From contig NW_027018224.1 of NCBI RefSeq assembly GCF_032854445.1, positions 1 to 54,389 on the forward strand: DNA of 54,389 nt. Reading direction: 5' to 3'. Below are positions 24,541 through 36,200 of this stretch, in pieces. Under the pieces are notes generated by a model that was given only the letters and a program-made list of their open reading frames with translations, searched no databases and was not told where the DNA came from. Each line of letters opens with the position of its first letter. Position 1 is the first letter of the stretch. The stretch comes from Liolophura sinensis (lineage: Eukaryota > Mollusca > Polyplacophora > Chitonida > Chitonidae). The position numbers and the translations under genes were made by a program.

Positions 24541-27500
24541 CCAATGCTGCTGGTAAGAGGCTAATCCGACGTATTTTGTGACGAGAAATCGAATGGTGCA
24601 AACCGCGTTGCTCTCCGACCAATACTTTTGGCTGTAGCCACAATTGAATCATCATTTATGTCAAAATCACGTGCCCAGCAACGGCTCTTACTCCATTGAA
24701 ACCAAGGAAATTTCCAATTTTTCAACACCTGGAGATGCCTGACCCAATTGCGCATCTTTTGGCACCTTATTGATGTGGGTCAGTGTTCAATTGTACTTTT
24801 TACAGCAGACTGTATCAAGTACCTTGTGTTTTTTATATAAAAATGGTGTGGTTTTTCTACATGTAGATAAAGAGATTAAGTTTATCTTCGACTTAGAAGT
24901 AAGACATTTGCTGGGTGAGTTAAATGGGCTTGGCCCAAAGATTTGACATCTTCTGGGCTACCGAAGGGCACATAACTTATAATCAAAAGTTGAATATAGT
25001 AATGACCAGTCGCGATGGTACATAGTACATGTAGCCGATTTCAATTAGCAAAAGGACTAGGGAAAAATCCAAAAGTGGAAAAAATGCTCCAATGCTGCTG
25101 GTAAGAGGCTAATCCGACGTATTTTGTGACGAGAAATCGAATGGTGCAAACCGCGTTGCTCTCCGACTAATACTTTTGGCTGTAGCCACAATTGAATCAT
25201 CATTTATGTCAAAATCACGTGCCCAGCAACGGCTCTTACTCCATGGAAACCAAGAAAATTTACAATTTTTCAACAACTGGAGATGCCTGGCCCAATTGCG
25301 CATCTTTTGGCACCTTATTGATGTGGGTCAGTGTTCAATTGTACTTTTTACAGCAGACTGTATCAAGTACCTTGTGTTTTTTTATATAAAAATGGTGTGG
25401 TTTTTCTACATGTAGATAAAGACATTGAGTTTATCTTCGACTTAGAAGTAAGACATTTGCTGGGTGAGTTAAATGGGCTTGGCCCAAAGATTTGACGTCT
25501 TCTGGGCTACCGAAGGGCACATAACTTATAATCAAAAGTTGAATATAGTAATGACCAGTCGCGATGGTACATAGTACATGTAGCCGATTTCAATTAGCAA
25601 AAGGACCAGGCAAAAATCCAAAAGTGGAAAAAATGTTCCAATGCTGCTGGTAAGAGGCTAATCCGACGTATTTTGTGACGAGAAATCGAATGGTGCAAAC
25701 CGCGTTGCTCTCCGACCAATACTTTTGGCTGTAGCCACAATTGAATGATCAATTATGTCAAAATCACGTGCCCAGCAACGGCTCTTACTCCATGGAAACC
25801 AAGGAAATTTACAATTTTTCAACACCTGGAGATGCCTGGCCCAATTGCGCATCTTTTGGCACCTTATTGATGTGGGTCAGTGTTCAATTGTACTTTTTAC
25901 AGCAGACTCTATTAAGTATCTTGTGGTTTTTATTTAAAAATGGTGTGGTTTTTCTACATGTAGATAAAGACATTGAGTTTATCTTCGACTTAGAAGTAAG
26001 ACATTTGCTGGGTGAGTTATATTTGCTTGGCCCAAAGATTTGACGTCTTCTGGGCTACGGAAGGGCACGTAACTTATAATCAAAAGTTGAATATAGTAAT
26101 GACCAGTCGCGATGGTACATAGTACATGTAGCCGATTTCAATTAGCAAAAGGACCAGGCAAAAATCCAAAAGTGGAAAAAATGTTCCAGTGCTGCTGGTA
26201 AGAGGCTAATCCGACGTATTTTGTGACGAGAAATCGAATGGTGCAAACCGCGTTGCTCTCCGACCAATACTTTTGGCTGTAGCCACAATTGAATCATCAT
26301 TTATGTCAAAATCACGTGCCCAGCAACGGCTCTTACTCCATTGAAACCAAGGAAATTTCCAATATTTCAACAACTGGAGATGCCTGACCCAATTGCGCAT
26401 CTTTTGGCACCTTATTGATGTGGGTCAGTGTTCAATTGTACTTTTTACAGCAGACTGTATCAAGTACCTTGTGTTTTTTATATAAAAATGGTGTGGTTTT
26501 TCTACATGTAGATAAAGACATTGAGTTTATCTTCGACTTAGAAGTAAGACATTTGCTGGGTGAGTTAAATGGGCTTGGCCCAAAGATTTGACGTCTTCTG
26601 GGCTACCGAAGGGCACATAACTTATAATCAAAAGTTGAATATAGTAATGACCAGTCGCGATGGTACATAGTACATGTAGCCGATTTCAATTAGCAAAAGG
26701 ACCAGGCAAAAATCCAAAAGTGGAAAAAATGTTCCAATGCTGCTGGTAAGAAGCTAATCAGACGTATTTTGTGACGAGAAATCGAATGGTGCAAACCGCG
26801 TTGCTCTCCGACCAATACTTTTGGCTGTAGCCACAATTGAATCATCATTTATGTCAAAATCACGTGCCCAGCAACGGCTCTTACTCCATTGAAACCAAGG
26901 AAATTTCCAATATTTCAACAACTGGAGATGCCTGACCCAATTGCGCATCTTTTGGCACCTTATTGATGTGGGTCAGTGTTCAATTGTACTTTTTACAGCA
27001 GACTGTATCAAGTACCTTGTGTTTTTTATATAAAAATGGTGTGGTTTTTCTACATGTAGATAAAGACATTGAGTTTATCTTCGACTTAGAAGTAAGACAT
27101 TTGCTGGGTGAGTTAAATGGGCTTGGCCCAAAGATTTGACGTCTTCTGGGCTACCGAAGGGCACATAACTTATAAGCAAAAGTTGAATATAGTAATGACC
27201 AGTCGCGATGGTACATAGTACATGTAGCCGATTTCAATTAGCAAAAGGACCATGGAAAAATCCAAAAGTGGAAAAAATGCTCCAATGCTGCTGGTAAGAG
27301 GCTAATCCGACGTATTTTGTGACGAGAAATCGAATGGTGCAAACCGCGTTGCTCTCCGACCAATACTTTTGGCTGTAGCCACAATTGAATCATCATTTAT
27401 GTCAAAATCACGTGCCCAGCAACGGCTCTTACTCCATGGAAACCAAGGAAATTTCCAATTTTTCAACACCTGGAGATGCGTGACCCAATTGCGCATCTTT

Positions 27501-28939
27501 TGGCACCTTATTGATGTGGGTCAGTGTTCAATTGTACTTTTTACAGCAGACTGTATCAAGTACCTTGTGTTTTTTATATAAAAATGGTGTGGTTTTTCTA
27601 CATGTAGATAAAGACATTAAGTTTATCTTCGACTTAGAAGTAAGACATTTGCTGGGTGAGTTAAATGGGCTTGGCCCAAAGATTTGACGTCTTCTGGGCT
27701 ACCGAAGGGCACATAACTTATAATCAAAAGTTGAATATAGTAATGACCAGTCGCGATGGTACATAGTACATGTAGCCGATTTCAATTAGCAAAAGGACCA
27801 GGTAAAAATCCAAAAGTGGAAAAAATGCTCCAATGCTGCTGGTAAGAGGCTAATCCGACGTATTTTGTGACGAGAAATCGAATGGTGCAAACCGCGTTGC
27901 TCTCCGACCAATACTTTTGGCTGTAGCCACAATTGAATGATCATTTACGTCAAAATCACGTGCCCAGCAACGGCTCTTACTCCATTGAAACCAAGGAAAT
28001 TTCCAATTTTTCAACACCTGGAGATGCCTGACCCAATTGCGCATCTTTTGGCACCTTATTGATGTGGGTCAGTGTTCAATTGTACTTTTTACAGCAGACT
28101 GTATCAAGTACCTTGTGTTTTTTATATAAAAATGGTGTGGTTTTTCTACATGTAGATAAAGACATTGAGTTTATCTTCGACTTAGAAGTAAGACATTTGC
28201 TGGGTGAGTTAAATGGGCTTGGCCCAAAGATTTGACGTCTTCTGGGCTACCGAAGGGCACATAACTTATAATCAAAAGTTGAATATAGTAATGACCAGTC
28301 GCGATGGTACATAGTAGCCGATTTCAATTAGCAAAAGGACCAGGGAAAAATCCAAAAGTGGAAAAAATGCTCCAATGCTGCTGGTAAGAGGCTAATCCGA
28401 CGTATTTTGTGACGAGAAATCAAATGGTGCAAACCGCGTTGCTCTCCGACCAATACTTTTGGCTGTAGCCACAATTGAATCATCATTTATGTCAAAATCA
28501 CGTGCCCAGCAACGGCTCTTACTCCATTGAAACCAAGGAAATTTACAATTTTTCAACACCTGGAGATGCCTGACCCAATTGCGCATCTTTTGGCACCTTA
28601 TTGATGTGGGTCAGTGTTCAATTGTACTTTTTACAGCAGACTGTATCAAGTACCTTGTGTTTTTTATATAAAAATGGTGTGGTTTTTCTACATGTAGATA
28701 AAGAGATTAAGTTAATCTTCGACTTAGAAGTAAGACATTTGCTGGGTGAGTTAAATGGGCTTGGCCCAAAGATTTGACATCTTCTGGGCTACCGAAGGGC
28801 ACATAACTTATAATCAAAAGTTGAATATAGTAATGACCAGTCGCGATGGTACATAGTACATGTAGCCGATTTCAATTAGCAAAAGGACCAGGCAAAAATC
28901 CAAAAGTGGAAAAAATGCTCCAATGCTGCTGGTAAGAGG

Positions 28940-31132
28940 CTAATCCGACGTATTTTGTGACGAGAAATCGAATGGTGCAAACCGCGTTGCTCTCCGACTA
29001 ATACTTTTGGCTGTAGCCGCAATTGAATCATCATTTATGTCAAAATCACGTGCCCAGCAACGGCTCTTACTCCATGGAAACCAAGAAAATTTACAATTTT
29101 TCAACAACTGGAGATGCCTGGCCCAATTGCGCATCTTTTGGCACCTTATTGATGTGGGTCAGTGTTCAATTGTACTTTTTACAGCAGACTGTATCAAGTA
29201 CCTTGTGTTTTTTTATATAAAAATGGTGTGGTTTTTCTACATGTAGATAAAGACATTGAGTTTATCTTCGACTTAGAAGTAAGACATTTGCTGGGTGAGT
29301 TAAATGGGCTTGGCCCAAAGATTTGACGTCTTCTGGGCTACCGAAGGGCACATAACTTATAATCAAAAGTTGAATATAGTAATGACCAGTCGCGATGGTA
29401 CATAGTACATGTAGCCGATTTCAATTAGCAAAAGGACCAGGCAAAAATCCAAAAGTGGAAAAAATGTTCCAATGCTGCTGGTAAGAGGCTAATCCGACGT
29501 ATTTTGTGACGAGAAATCGAATGGTGCAAACCGCGTTGCTCTCCGACCAATACTTTTGGCTGTAGCCACAATTGAATGATCAATTATGTCAAAATCACGT
29601 GCCCAGCAACGGCTCTTACTCCATGGAAACCAAGGAAATTTACAATTTTTCAACACCTGGAGATGCCTGGCCCAATTGCGCATCTTTTGGCACCTTATTG
29701 ATGTGGGTCAGTGTTCAATTGTACTTTTTACAGCAGACTCTATTAAGTATCTTGTGGTTTTTATTTAAAAATGGTGTGGTTTTTCTACATGTAGATAAAG
29801 ACATTGAGTTTATCTTCGACTTAGAAGTAAGACATTTGCTGGGTGAGTTATATTTGCTTGGCCCAAAGATTTGACGTCTTCTGGGCTACGGAAGGGCACG
29901 TAACTTATAATCAAAAGTTGAATATAGTAATGACCAGTCGCGATGGTACATAGTACATGTAGCCGATTTCAATTAGCAAAAGGACCAGGCAAAAATCCAA
30001 AAGTGGAAAAAATGTTCCAGTGCTGCTGGTAAGAGGCTAATCCGACGTATTTTGTGACGAGAAATCGAATGGTGCAAACCGCGTTGCTCTCCGACCAATA
30101 CTTTTGGCTGTAGCCACAATTGAATCATCATTTATGTCAAAATCACGTGCCCAGCAACGGCTCTTACTCCATTGAAACCAAGGAAATTTCCAATATTTCA
30201 ACAACTGGAGATGCCTGACCCAATTGCGCATCTTTTGGCACCTTATTGATGTGGGTCAGTGTTCAATTGTACTTTTTACAGCAGACTGTATCAAGTACCT
30301 TGTGTTTTTTATATAAAAATGGTGTGGTTTTTCTACATGTTGATAAAGACATTGAGTTTATCTTCGACTTAGAAGTAAGACATTTGCTGGGTGAGTTAAA
30401 TGGGCTTGGCCCAAAGATTTGACGTCTTCTGGGCTACCGAAGGGCACATAACTTATAATCAAAAGTTGAATATAGTAATGACCAGTCGCGATGGTACATA
30501 GTACATGTAGCCGATTTCAATTAGCAAAAGGACCAGGCAAAAATCCAAAAGTGGAAAAAATGTTCCAATGCTGCTGGTAAGAAGCTAATCCGACGTATTT
30601 TGTGACGAGAAATCGAATGGTGCAAACCGCGTTGCTCTCCGACCAATACTTTTGGCTGTAGCCACAATTGAATCATCATTTATGTCAAAATCACGTGCCC
30701 AGCAACGGCTCTTACTCCATTGAAACCAAGGAAATTTCCAATATTTCAACAACTGGAGATGCCTGACCCAATTGCGCATCTTTTGGCACCTTATTGATGT
30801 GGGTCAGTGTTCAATTGTACTTTTTACAGCAGACTGTATCAAGTACCTTGTGTTTTTTATATAAAAATGGTGTGGTTTTTCTACATGTAGATAAAGACAT
30901 TGAGTTTATCTTCGACTTAGAAGTAAGACATTTGCTGGGTGAGTTAAATGGGCTTGGCCCAAAGATTTGACGTCTTCTGGGCTACCGAAGGGGCACATAA
31001 CTTATAATCAAAAGTTGAATATAGTAATGACCAGTCGCGATGGTACATAGTACATGTAGCCGATTTCAATTAGCAAAAGGACCAGCAAAAATCCAAAAGT
31101 GGAAAAAATGCTCCAATGCTGCTGGTAAGAGG
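28940..31132 (+). repeat. Four-unit sub-block a-b-c-c, first of two in HOR copy 1
   Basis: The order a b c c occurs twice in succession, at 28940 and 31133, about 2193 bp apart. The first block is marked by gtagccgcaattg in its a unit and ctacatgttg in its first c unit. The same pair of blocks is seen in HOR copy 2 at 39836 and 42029, with the same markers. This is an older local duplication nested in the larger repeat. Confidence 0.85.
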
Positions 31133-33283
31133 CTAATCCGACGTATTTTGTGACGAGAAATCGAAATGGTGCAAACCGCGTTGCTCTCCGACTAACACTT
31201 TTGGCTGTAGCCACAATTGAATCATCATTTATGTCAAAATCACGTGCCCAGCAACGGCTCTTACTCCATGGAAACCAAGAAAATTTACAATTTTTCAACA
31301 ACTGGAGATGCCTGGCTCAATTGCGCATCTTTTGGCACCTTATTGATGTGGGTCAGTGTTCAATTGTACTTTTTACAGCAGACTGTATCAAGTACCTTGT
31401 GTTTTTTTATATAAAAATGGTGTGGGTTTTTTCTACATGTAGATAAAGACATTGAGTTTATCTACGACTTAGAAGTAAGACATTTGCTGGGTGAGTTAAA
31501 TGGGCTTGGCCCAAAGATTTGACGTCTTCTGGGCTACCGAAGGGCACATAACTTATAATCAAAAGTTGAATATAGTAATGACCAGTCGCGATGGTACATA
31601 GTACATGTAGCCGATTTCAATTAGCAAAAGGACCAGGCAAAAATCCAAAAGTGGAAAAAATGTTCCAATGCTGCTGGTAAGAGGCTAATCCGACGTATTT
31701 TGTGACGAGAAATCGAATGGTGCAAACCGCGTTGCTCTCCGACCAATACTTTTGGCTGTAGCCACAATTGAATGATCAATTATGTCAAAATCACGTGCCC
31801 AGCAACGGCTCTTACTCATGGAAACCAAGGAAATTTACAATTTTTCAACACCTGGAGATGCCTGGCCCAATTGCGCATCTTTTGGCACCTATTGATGTGG
31901 GTCAGTGTTCAATTGTACTTTTTACAGCAGACTCTATTAAGTATCTTGTGGTTTTTATTTAAAAATGGTGTGGTTTTTCTACATGTAGATAAAGACATTG
32001 AGTTTATCTTCGACTTAGAAGTAAGACATTTGCTGGGTGAGTTATATTTGCTTGGCCCAAAGATTTGACGTCTTCTGGGCTACGGAAGGGCACGTAACTT
32101 ATAATCAAAAGTTGAATATAGTAATGACCAGTCGCGATGGTACATAGTACATGTAGCCGATTTAAATTAGCAAAAGGACCAGGCAAAAATCCAAAAGTGG
32201 AAAAAATGTTCCAGTGCTGCTGGTAAGAGGCTAATCCGACGTATTTTGTGACGAGAAATCGAATGGTGCAAACCGCGTTGCTCTCCGACCAATACTTTTG
32301 GCTGTAGCCACAATTGAATCATCATTTATGTCAAAATCACGTGCCCAGCAACGGCTCTTACTCCATTGAAACCAAGGAAATTTCCAATATTTCAACAACT
32401 GGAGATGCCTGACCCAATTGCGCATCTTTTGGCACCTTATTGATGTGGGTCAGTGTTCAATTGTACTTTTTACAGCAGACTGTATCAAGTACCTTGTGTT
32501 TTTTATATAAAAATGGTGTGGTTTTTCTACATGTAGATAAAGACATTGAGTTTATCTTCGACTTAGAAGTAAGACATTTGCTGGGTGAGTTAAATGGGCT
32601 TGGCCCAAAGATTTGACGTCTTCTGGGCTACCGAAGGGCACATAACTTATAATCAAAAGTTGAATATAGTAATGACCAGTCGCGAATGGTACATAGTACA
32701 TGTAGCCGATTTCAATTAGCAAAAGGACCAGGCAAAAATCCAAAAGTGGAAAAAATGTTCCAATGCTGCTGGAAAGAAGCTAATCCGACGTATTTTGTAA
32801 CGAGAAATCGAATGGTGCAAACCGCGTTGCTCTCCGACCAATACTTTTGGCTGTAGCCACAATTGAATCATCATTTATGTCAAAATCACGTGCCCAGCAA
32901 CGGCTCTTACTCCATTGAACCAAGGAAATTTCCAATATTTCAACAACTGGAGATGCCTGACCCAATTGCGCATCTTTTGGCAACCTTATTGATGTGGGTC
33001 AGTGTTCAATTGTACTTTTTACAGCAGACTGTATCAAGTACCTTGTGTTTTTTATATAAAAATGGTGTGGTTTTTCTACATGTAGATTAAGACATTGAGT
33101 TTATCTTCGACTTAGAAGTAAGACATTTTGCTGGGTGAGTTAAATGGGCTTGGCCCAAAGATTTGACATCTTAGTAATGACCAGTCGCGATGGTACATAG
33201 TACATGTAGCCGATTTCAATTAGCAAAAGGACCAGGGAAAAATCCAAAAGTGGAAAAAATGCTCCAATGATGCTGGTAAGAGG
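31133..33283 (+). repeat. Four-unit sub-block a-b-c-c, second in HOR copy 1
   Basis: It is marked by gactaacac, ggctcaattg and tatctacgac in its a unit and by gatttaaattag at the end of its b unit. Its last c unit has ggaaagaagc, ttttgtaacg and the 45-bp deletion. It is about 40 bp shorter than its partner because of that deletion. Several one-base indels in this stretch are absent from the equivalent block at 42029. Confidence 0.85.
33165..33180 (+). other. 45-bp deletion junction (HOR copy 1)
   Basis: The sequence goes from gacatctt straight to agtaatgacc between 33172 and 33173. The 45 bp that normally lie between them, from ctgggct to gaatat, are missing. The distance to the next unit falls to 504 bp. 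The same junction is present at 44068/44069, so the loss predates the 10.9-kb duplication. Confidence 0.95.
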
Positions 33284-36200
33284 CTAATCCGACGTATTTT
33301 GTGACGAGAAAATCGAATGGTGCAAACCGCGTTGCTCTCCGACCAATACTTTGGCTGTAGCCACAACTGAATCATCATTTATGTCAAAATCACGTGCCCA
33401 GCAACGGCTCTTACTCCATGGAAACCAAGAAAATTTACAATTTTTCAACAACTGGAGATGCCTGGCCCAATTGCGCATCTTTTGGCACCTTATTGATGTG
33501 GGTCAGTGTTCAATTGTACTTTTTACAGCAGACTGTATCAAGTACCTTGTGTTTTTTATATAAAAATGGTGTGGTTTTTCTACATGTAGATAAAGACATT
33601 GAGTTTATCTTCGACTTAGAAGTAAGACATTTGCTGGGTGAGTTAAATGGGCTTGGCCCAAAGATTTGACGTCTTCTGGGCTACCGAAGGGCACATAACT
33701 TATTATCAAAAGTTGAATATAGTAATGACCAGTCGCGATGGTACATAGTACATGTAGCCGATTTCAATTAGCAAAAGGACCAGGCAAAAATCCAAAAGTG
33801 GAAAAAATGCTCCAGTGCTGCTGGTAAGAAGCTAATCCGACGTGTTTTGTGACGAGAAATCGAATGGTGCAAACCGCGTTGCTCTCCGACCAATACTTTT
33901 GGCTGTAGCCACAATTGAATCATAATTTATGTCAAAATCACGTGCCCAGCAACGGCTCTTTCTCCATGGAAACCAAGGAAATTTGCAATTTTTCAACACC
34001 TGGAGATGCCTGACCCAATTGCGCATCTTTTGGCACCTTATTGATGTGGGTCAGTGTTCAATTGTACTTTTTACAGCAGACTGTATCAAGTACCTTGTGT
34101 TTTTTATATAAAAATGATGTGGTTTTTCTACATGTAGATAAAGACATTGAGTTTATCTTCGACTTAGAAGTAAGACATTTGCTGGGTGAGTTAAATGGGC
34201 TTGGCCCAAAGATTTGACGTCTTCTGGGCTACCGAAGGGCACATAACTTATAATCAAAAGTTGAATATAGTAATGACCAGTCGCGATGGTACATACTAGC
34301 CGATTTCAATTAGCAAAAGGACCAGGGAAAAATCCAAAAGTGGAAAAAATGCTCCAATGCTGCTGGTAAGAGGCTAATCCGACGTATTTTGTGACGAGAA
34401 ATCGAATGGTGCAAACCGCGTTGCTCTCCGACCAATACTTTTGGCTGTAGCCACAATTGAATCATCATTTATGTCAAAATCACGTGCCCAGCAACGGCTC
34501 TTACTCCATTGAAACCAAGGAAATTTCCAATTTTTCAACACCTGGAGATGCCTGACCCAATTGCGCATCTTTTGGCACCTTATTGATGTGGGTCAGTGTT
34601 CAATTGTACTTTTTACAGCAGACTGTATCAAGTACCTTGTGTTTTTTATATAAAAATGGTGTGGTTTTTCTACATGTAGATAAAGAGATTAAGTTTATCT
34701 TCGACTTAGAAGTAAGACATTTGCTGGGTGAGTTAAATGGGCTTGGCCCAAAGATTTGACGTCTTCTGGGCTACCGAAGGGCACATAACTTATAATCAAA
34801 AGTTGAATATAGTAATGACCAGTCGCGATGGTACATAGTACATGTAGCCGATTTCAATTAGCAAAAGGACCAGGGAAAAATCCAAAAGTGGAAAAAATGC
34901 TCCAATGCTGCTGGTAGAGGCTAATCCGACGTATTTTGTGACGAGAAATCGAATGGTGCAAACCGCGTTGCTCTCCGACTAATACTTTTGGCTGTAGCCA
35001 CAATTGAATCATCATTTATGTCAAAATCACGTGCCCAGCAACGGCTCTTACTCCATGGAAACCAAGAAAATTTACAATTTTTCAACAACTGGAGATGCCT
35101 GGCCCAATTGCGCATCTTTTGGCACCTTATTGATGTGGGTCAGTGTTCAATTGTACTTTTTACAGCAGACTGTATCAAGTACCTTGTGTTTTTTATATAA
35201 AAATGATGTGGTTTTTCTACATGTAGATAAAGACATTGAGTTTATCTTCGACTTAGAAGTAAGACATTTGCTGGGTGAGTTAAATGGGCTTGGCCCAAAG
35301 ATTTGACGTCTTCTGGGCTACCGAAGGGCACATAACTTATTATCAAAAGTTGAATATAGTAATGACCAGTCGCGATGGTACATAGTACATGTAGCCGATT
35401 TCAATTAGCAAAAGGACCAGGCAAAAATCCAAAAGTGGAAAAAAATGTTCCAGTGCTGCTGGTAAGAGGCTAATCCGACGTGTTTTGTGACGAGAAATCG
35501 AATGGTGCAAACCGCGTTGCTCTCCGACCAATACTTTTGGCTGTAGCCACAATTGAATCATAATTTATGTCAAAATCACGTGCCCAGCAACGGCTCTTTC
35601 TCCATGGAAACCAAGGAAATTTGCAATTTTTCAACACCTGGAGATGCCTGACCCAATTGCGCATCTTTTGGCACCTTATTGATGTGGGTCAGTGTTCAAT
35701 TGTACTTTTTACAGCAGACTGTATCAAGTACCTTGTGTTTTTTATATAAAAATGGTGTGGTTTTTCTACATGTAGATAAAGACATTGAGTTTATCTTCGA
35801 CTTAGAAGTAAGACATTTGCTGGGTGAGTTAAATGGGCTTGGCCCAAAGATTTGACGTCTTCTGGGCTACCGAAGGGCACATAACTTATAATCAAAAGTT
35901 GAATATAGTAATGACCAGTCGCGATGGTACATAGTAGCCGATTTCAATTAGCAAAAGGACCAGGGAAAAATCCAAAAGTGGAAAAAATGCTCCAATGCTG
36001 CTGGTAAGAGGCTAATCCGACGTATTTTGTGACGAGAAATCGAATGGTGCAAACCGCGTTGCTCTCCGACCAATACTTTTGGCTGTAGCCACAATTGAAT
36101 CATCATTTATGTCAAAATCACGTGCCCAGCAACGGCTCTTACTCCATTGAAACCAAGGAAATTTACAATTTTTCAACACCTGGAGATGCCTGACCCAATT

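Larger units (their letters stand above)
24012..24560 (+). repeat. Reference satellite unit (type g) with landmark motifs
   Basis: A clean unit used here to place landmarks. In order: caattg at 24092, cacgtg at 24119, the 8-bp palindrome tccatgga at 24143, caattg at 24196 and 24239, the 14-bp AT palindrome at 24281, the 10-bp palindrome ctacatgtag at 24308, the tgggc-ttg-gccca hairpin at 24376, tcgcga at 24461 and tacatgta at 24477. A run of A-tracts lies at 24501-24536. The unit holds no recognisable gene. Confidence 0.9.
20717..28391 (+). repeat. Irregular right-domain block (14 units) before the HOR
   Basis: The unit order is c c g a b d g e a b c c g e. The a-b pair recurs 2743 bp apart (22366 and 25109), and both pairs are preceded by the rare ggactaggg variant (near 22312 and 25055). 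The c-c-g run recurs 5.5 kb apart (20717 and 26206). Three c units (20717, 21268, 26754) share aagcaaaagttg, a rare variant of aatcaaaagttg. The block uses the same unit types as the HOR but not its order, as expected at the edge of an amplified segment. Confidence 0.75.
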
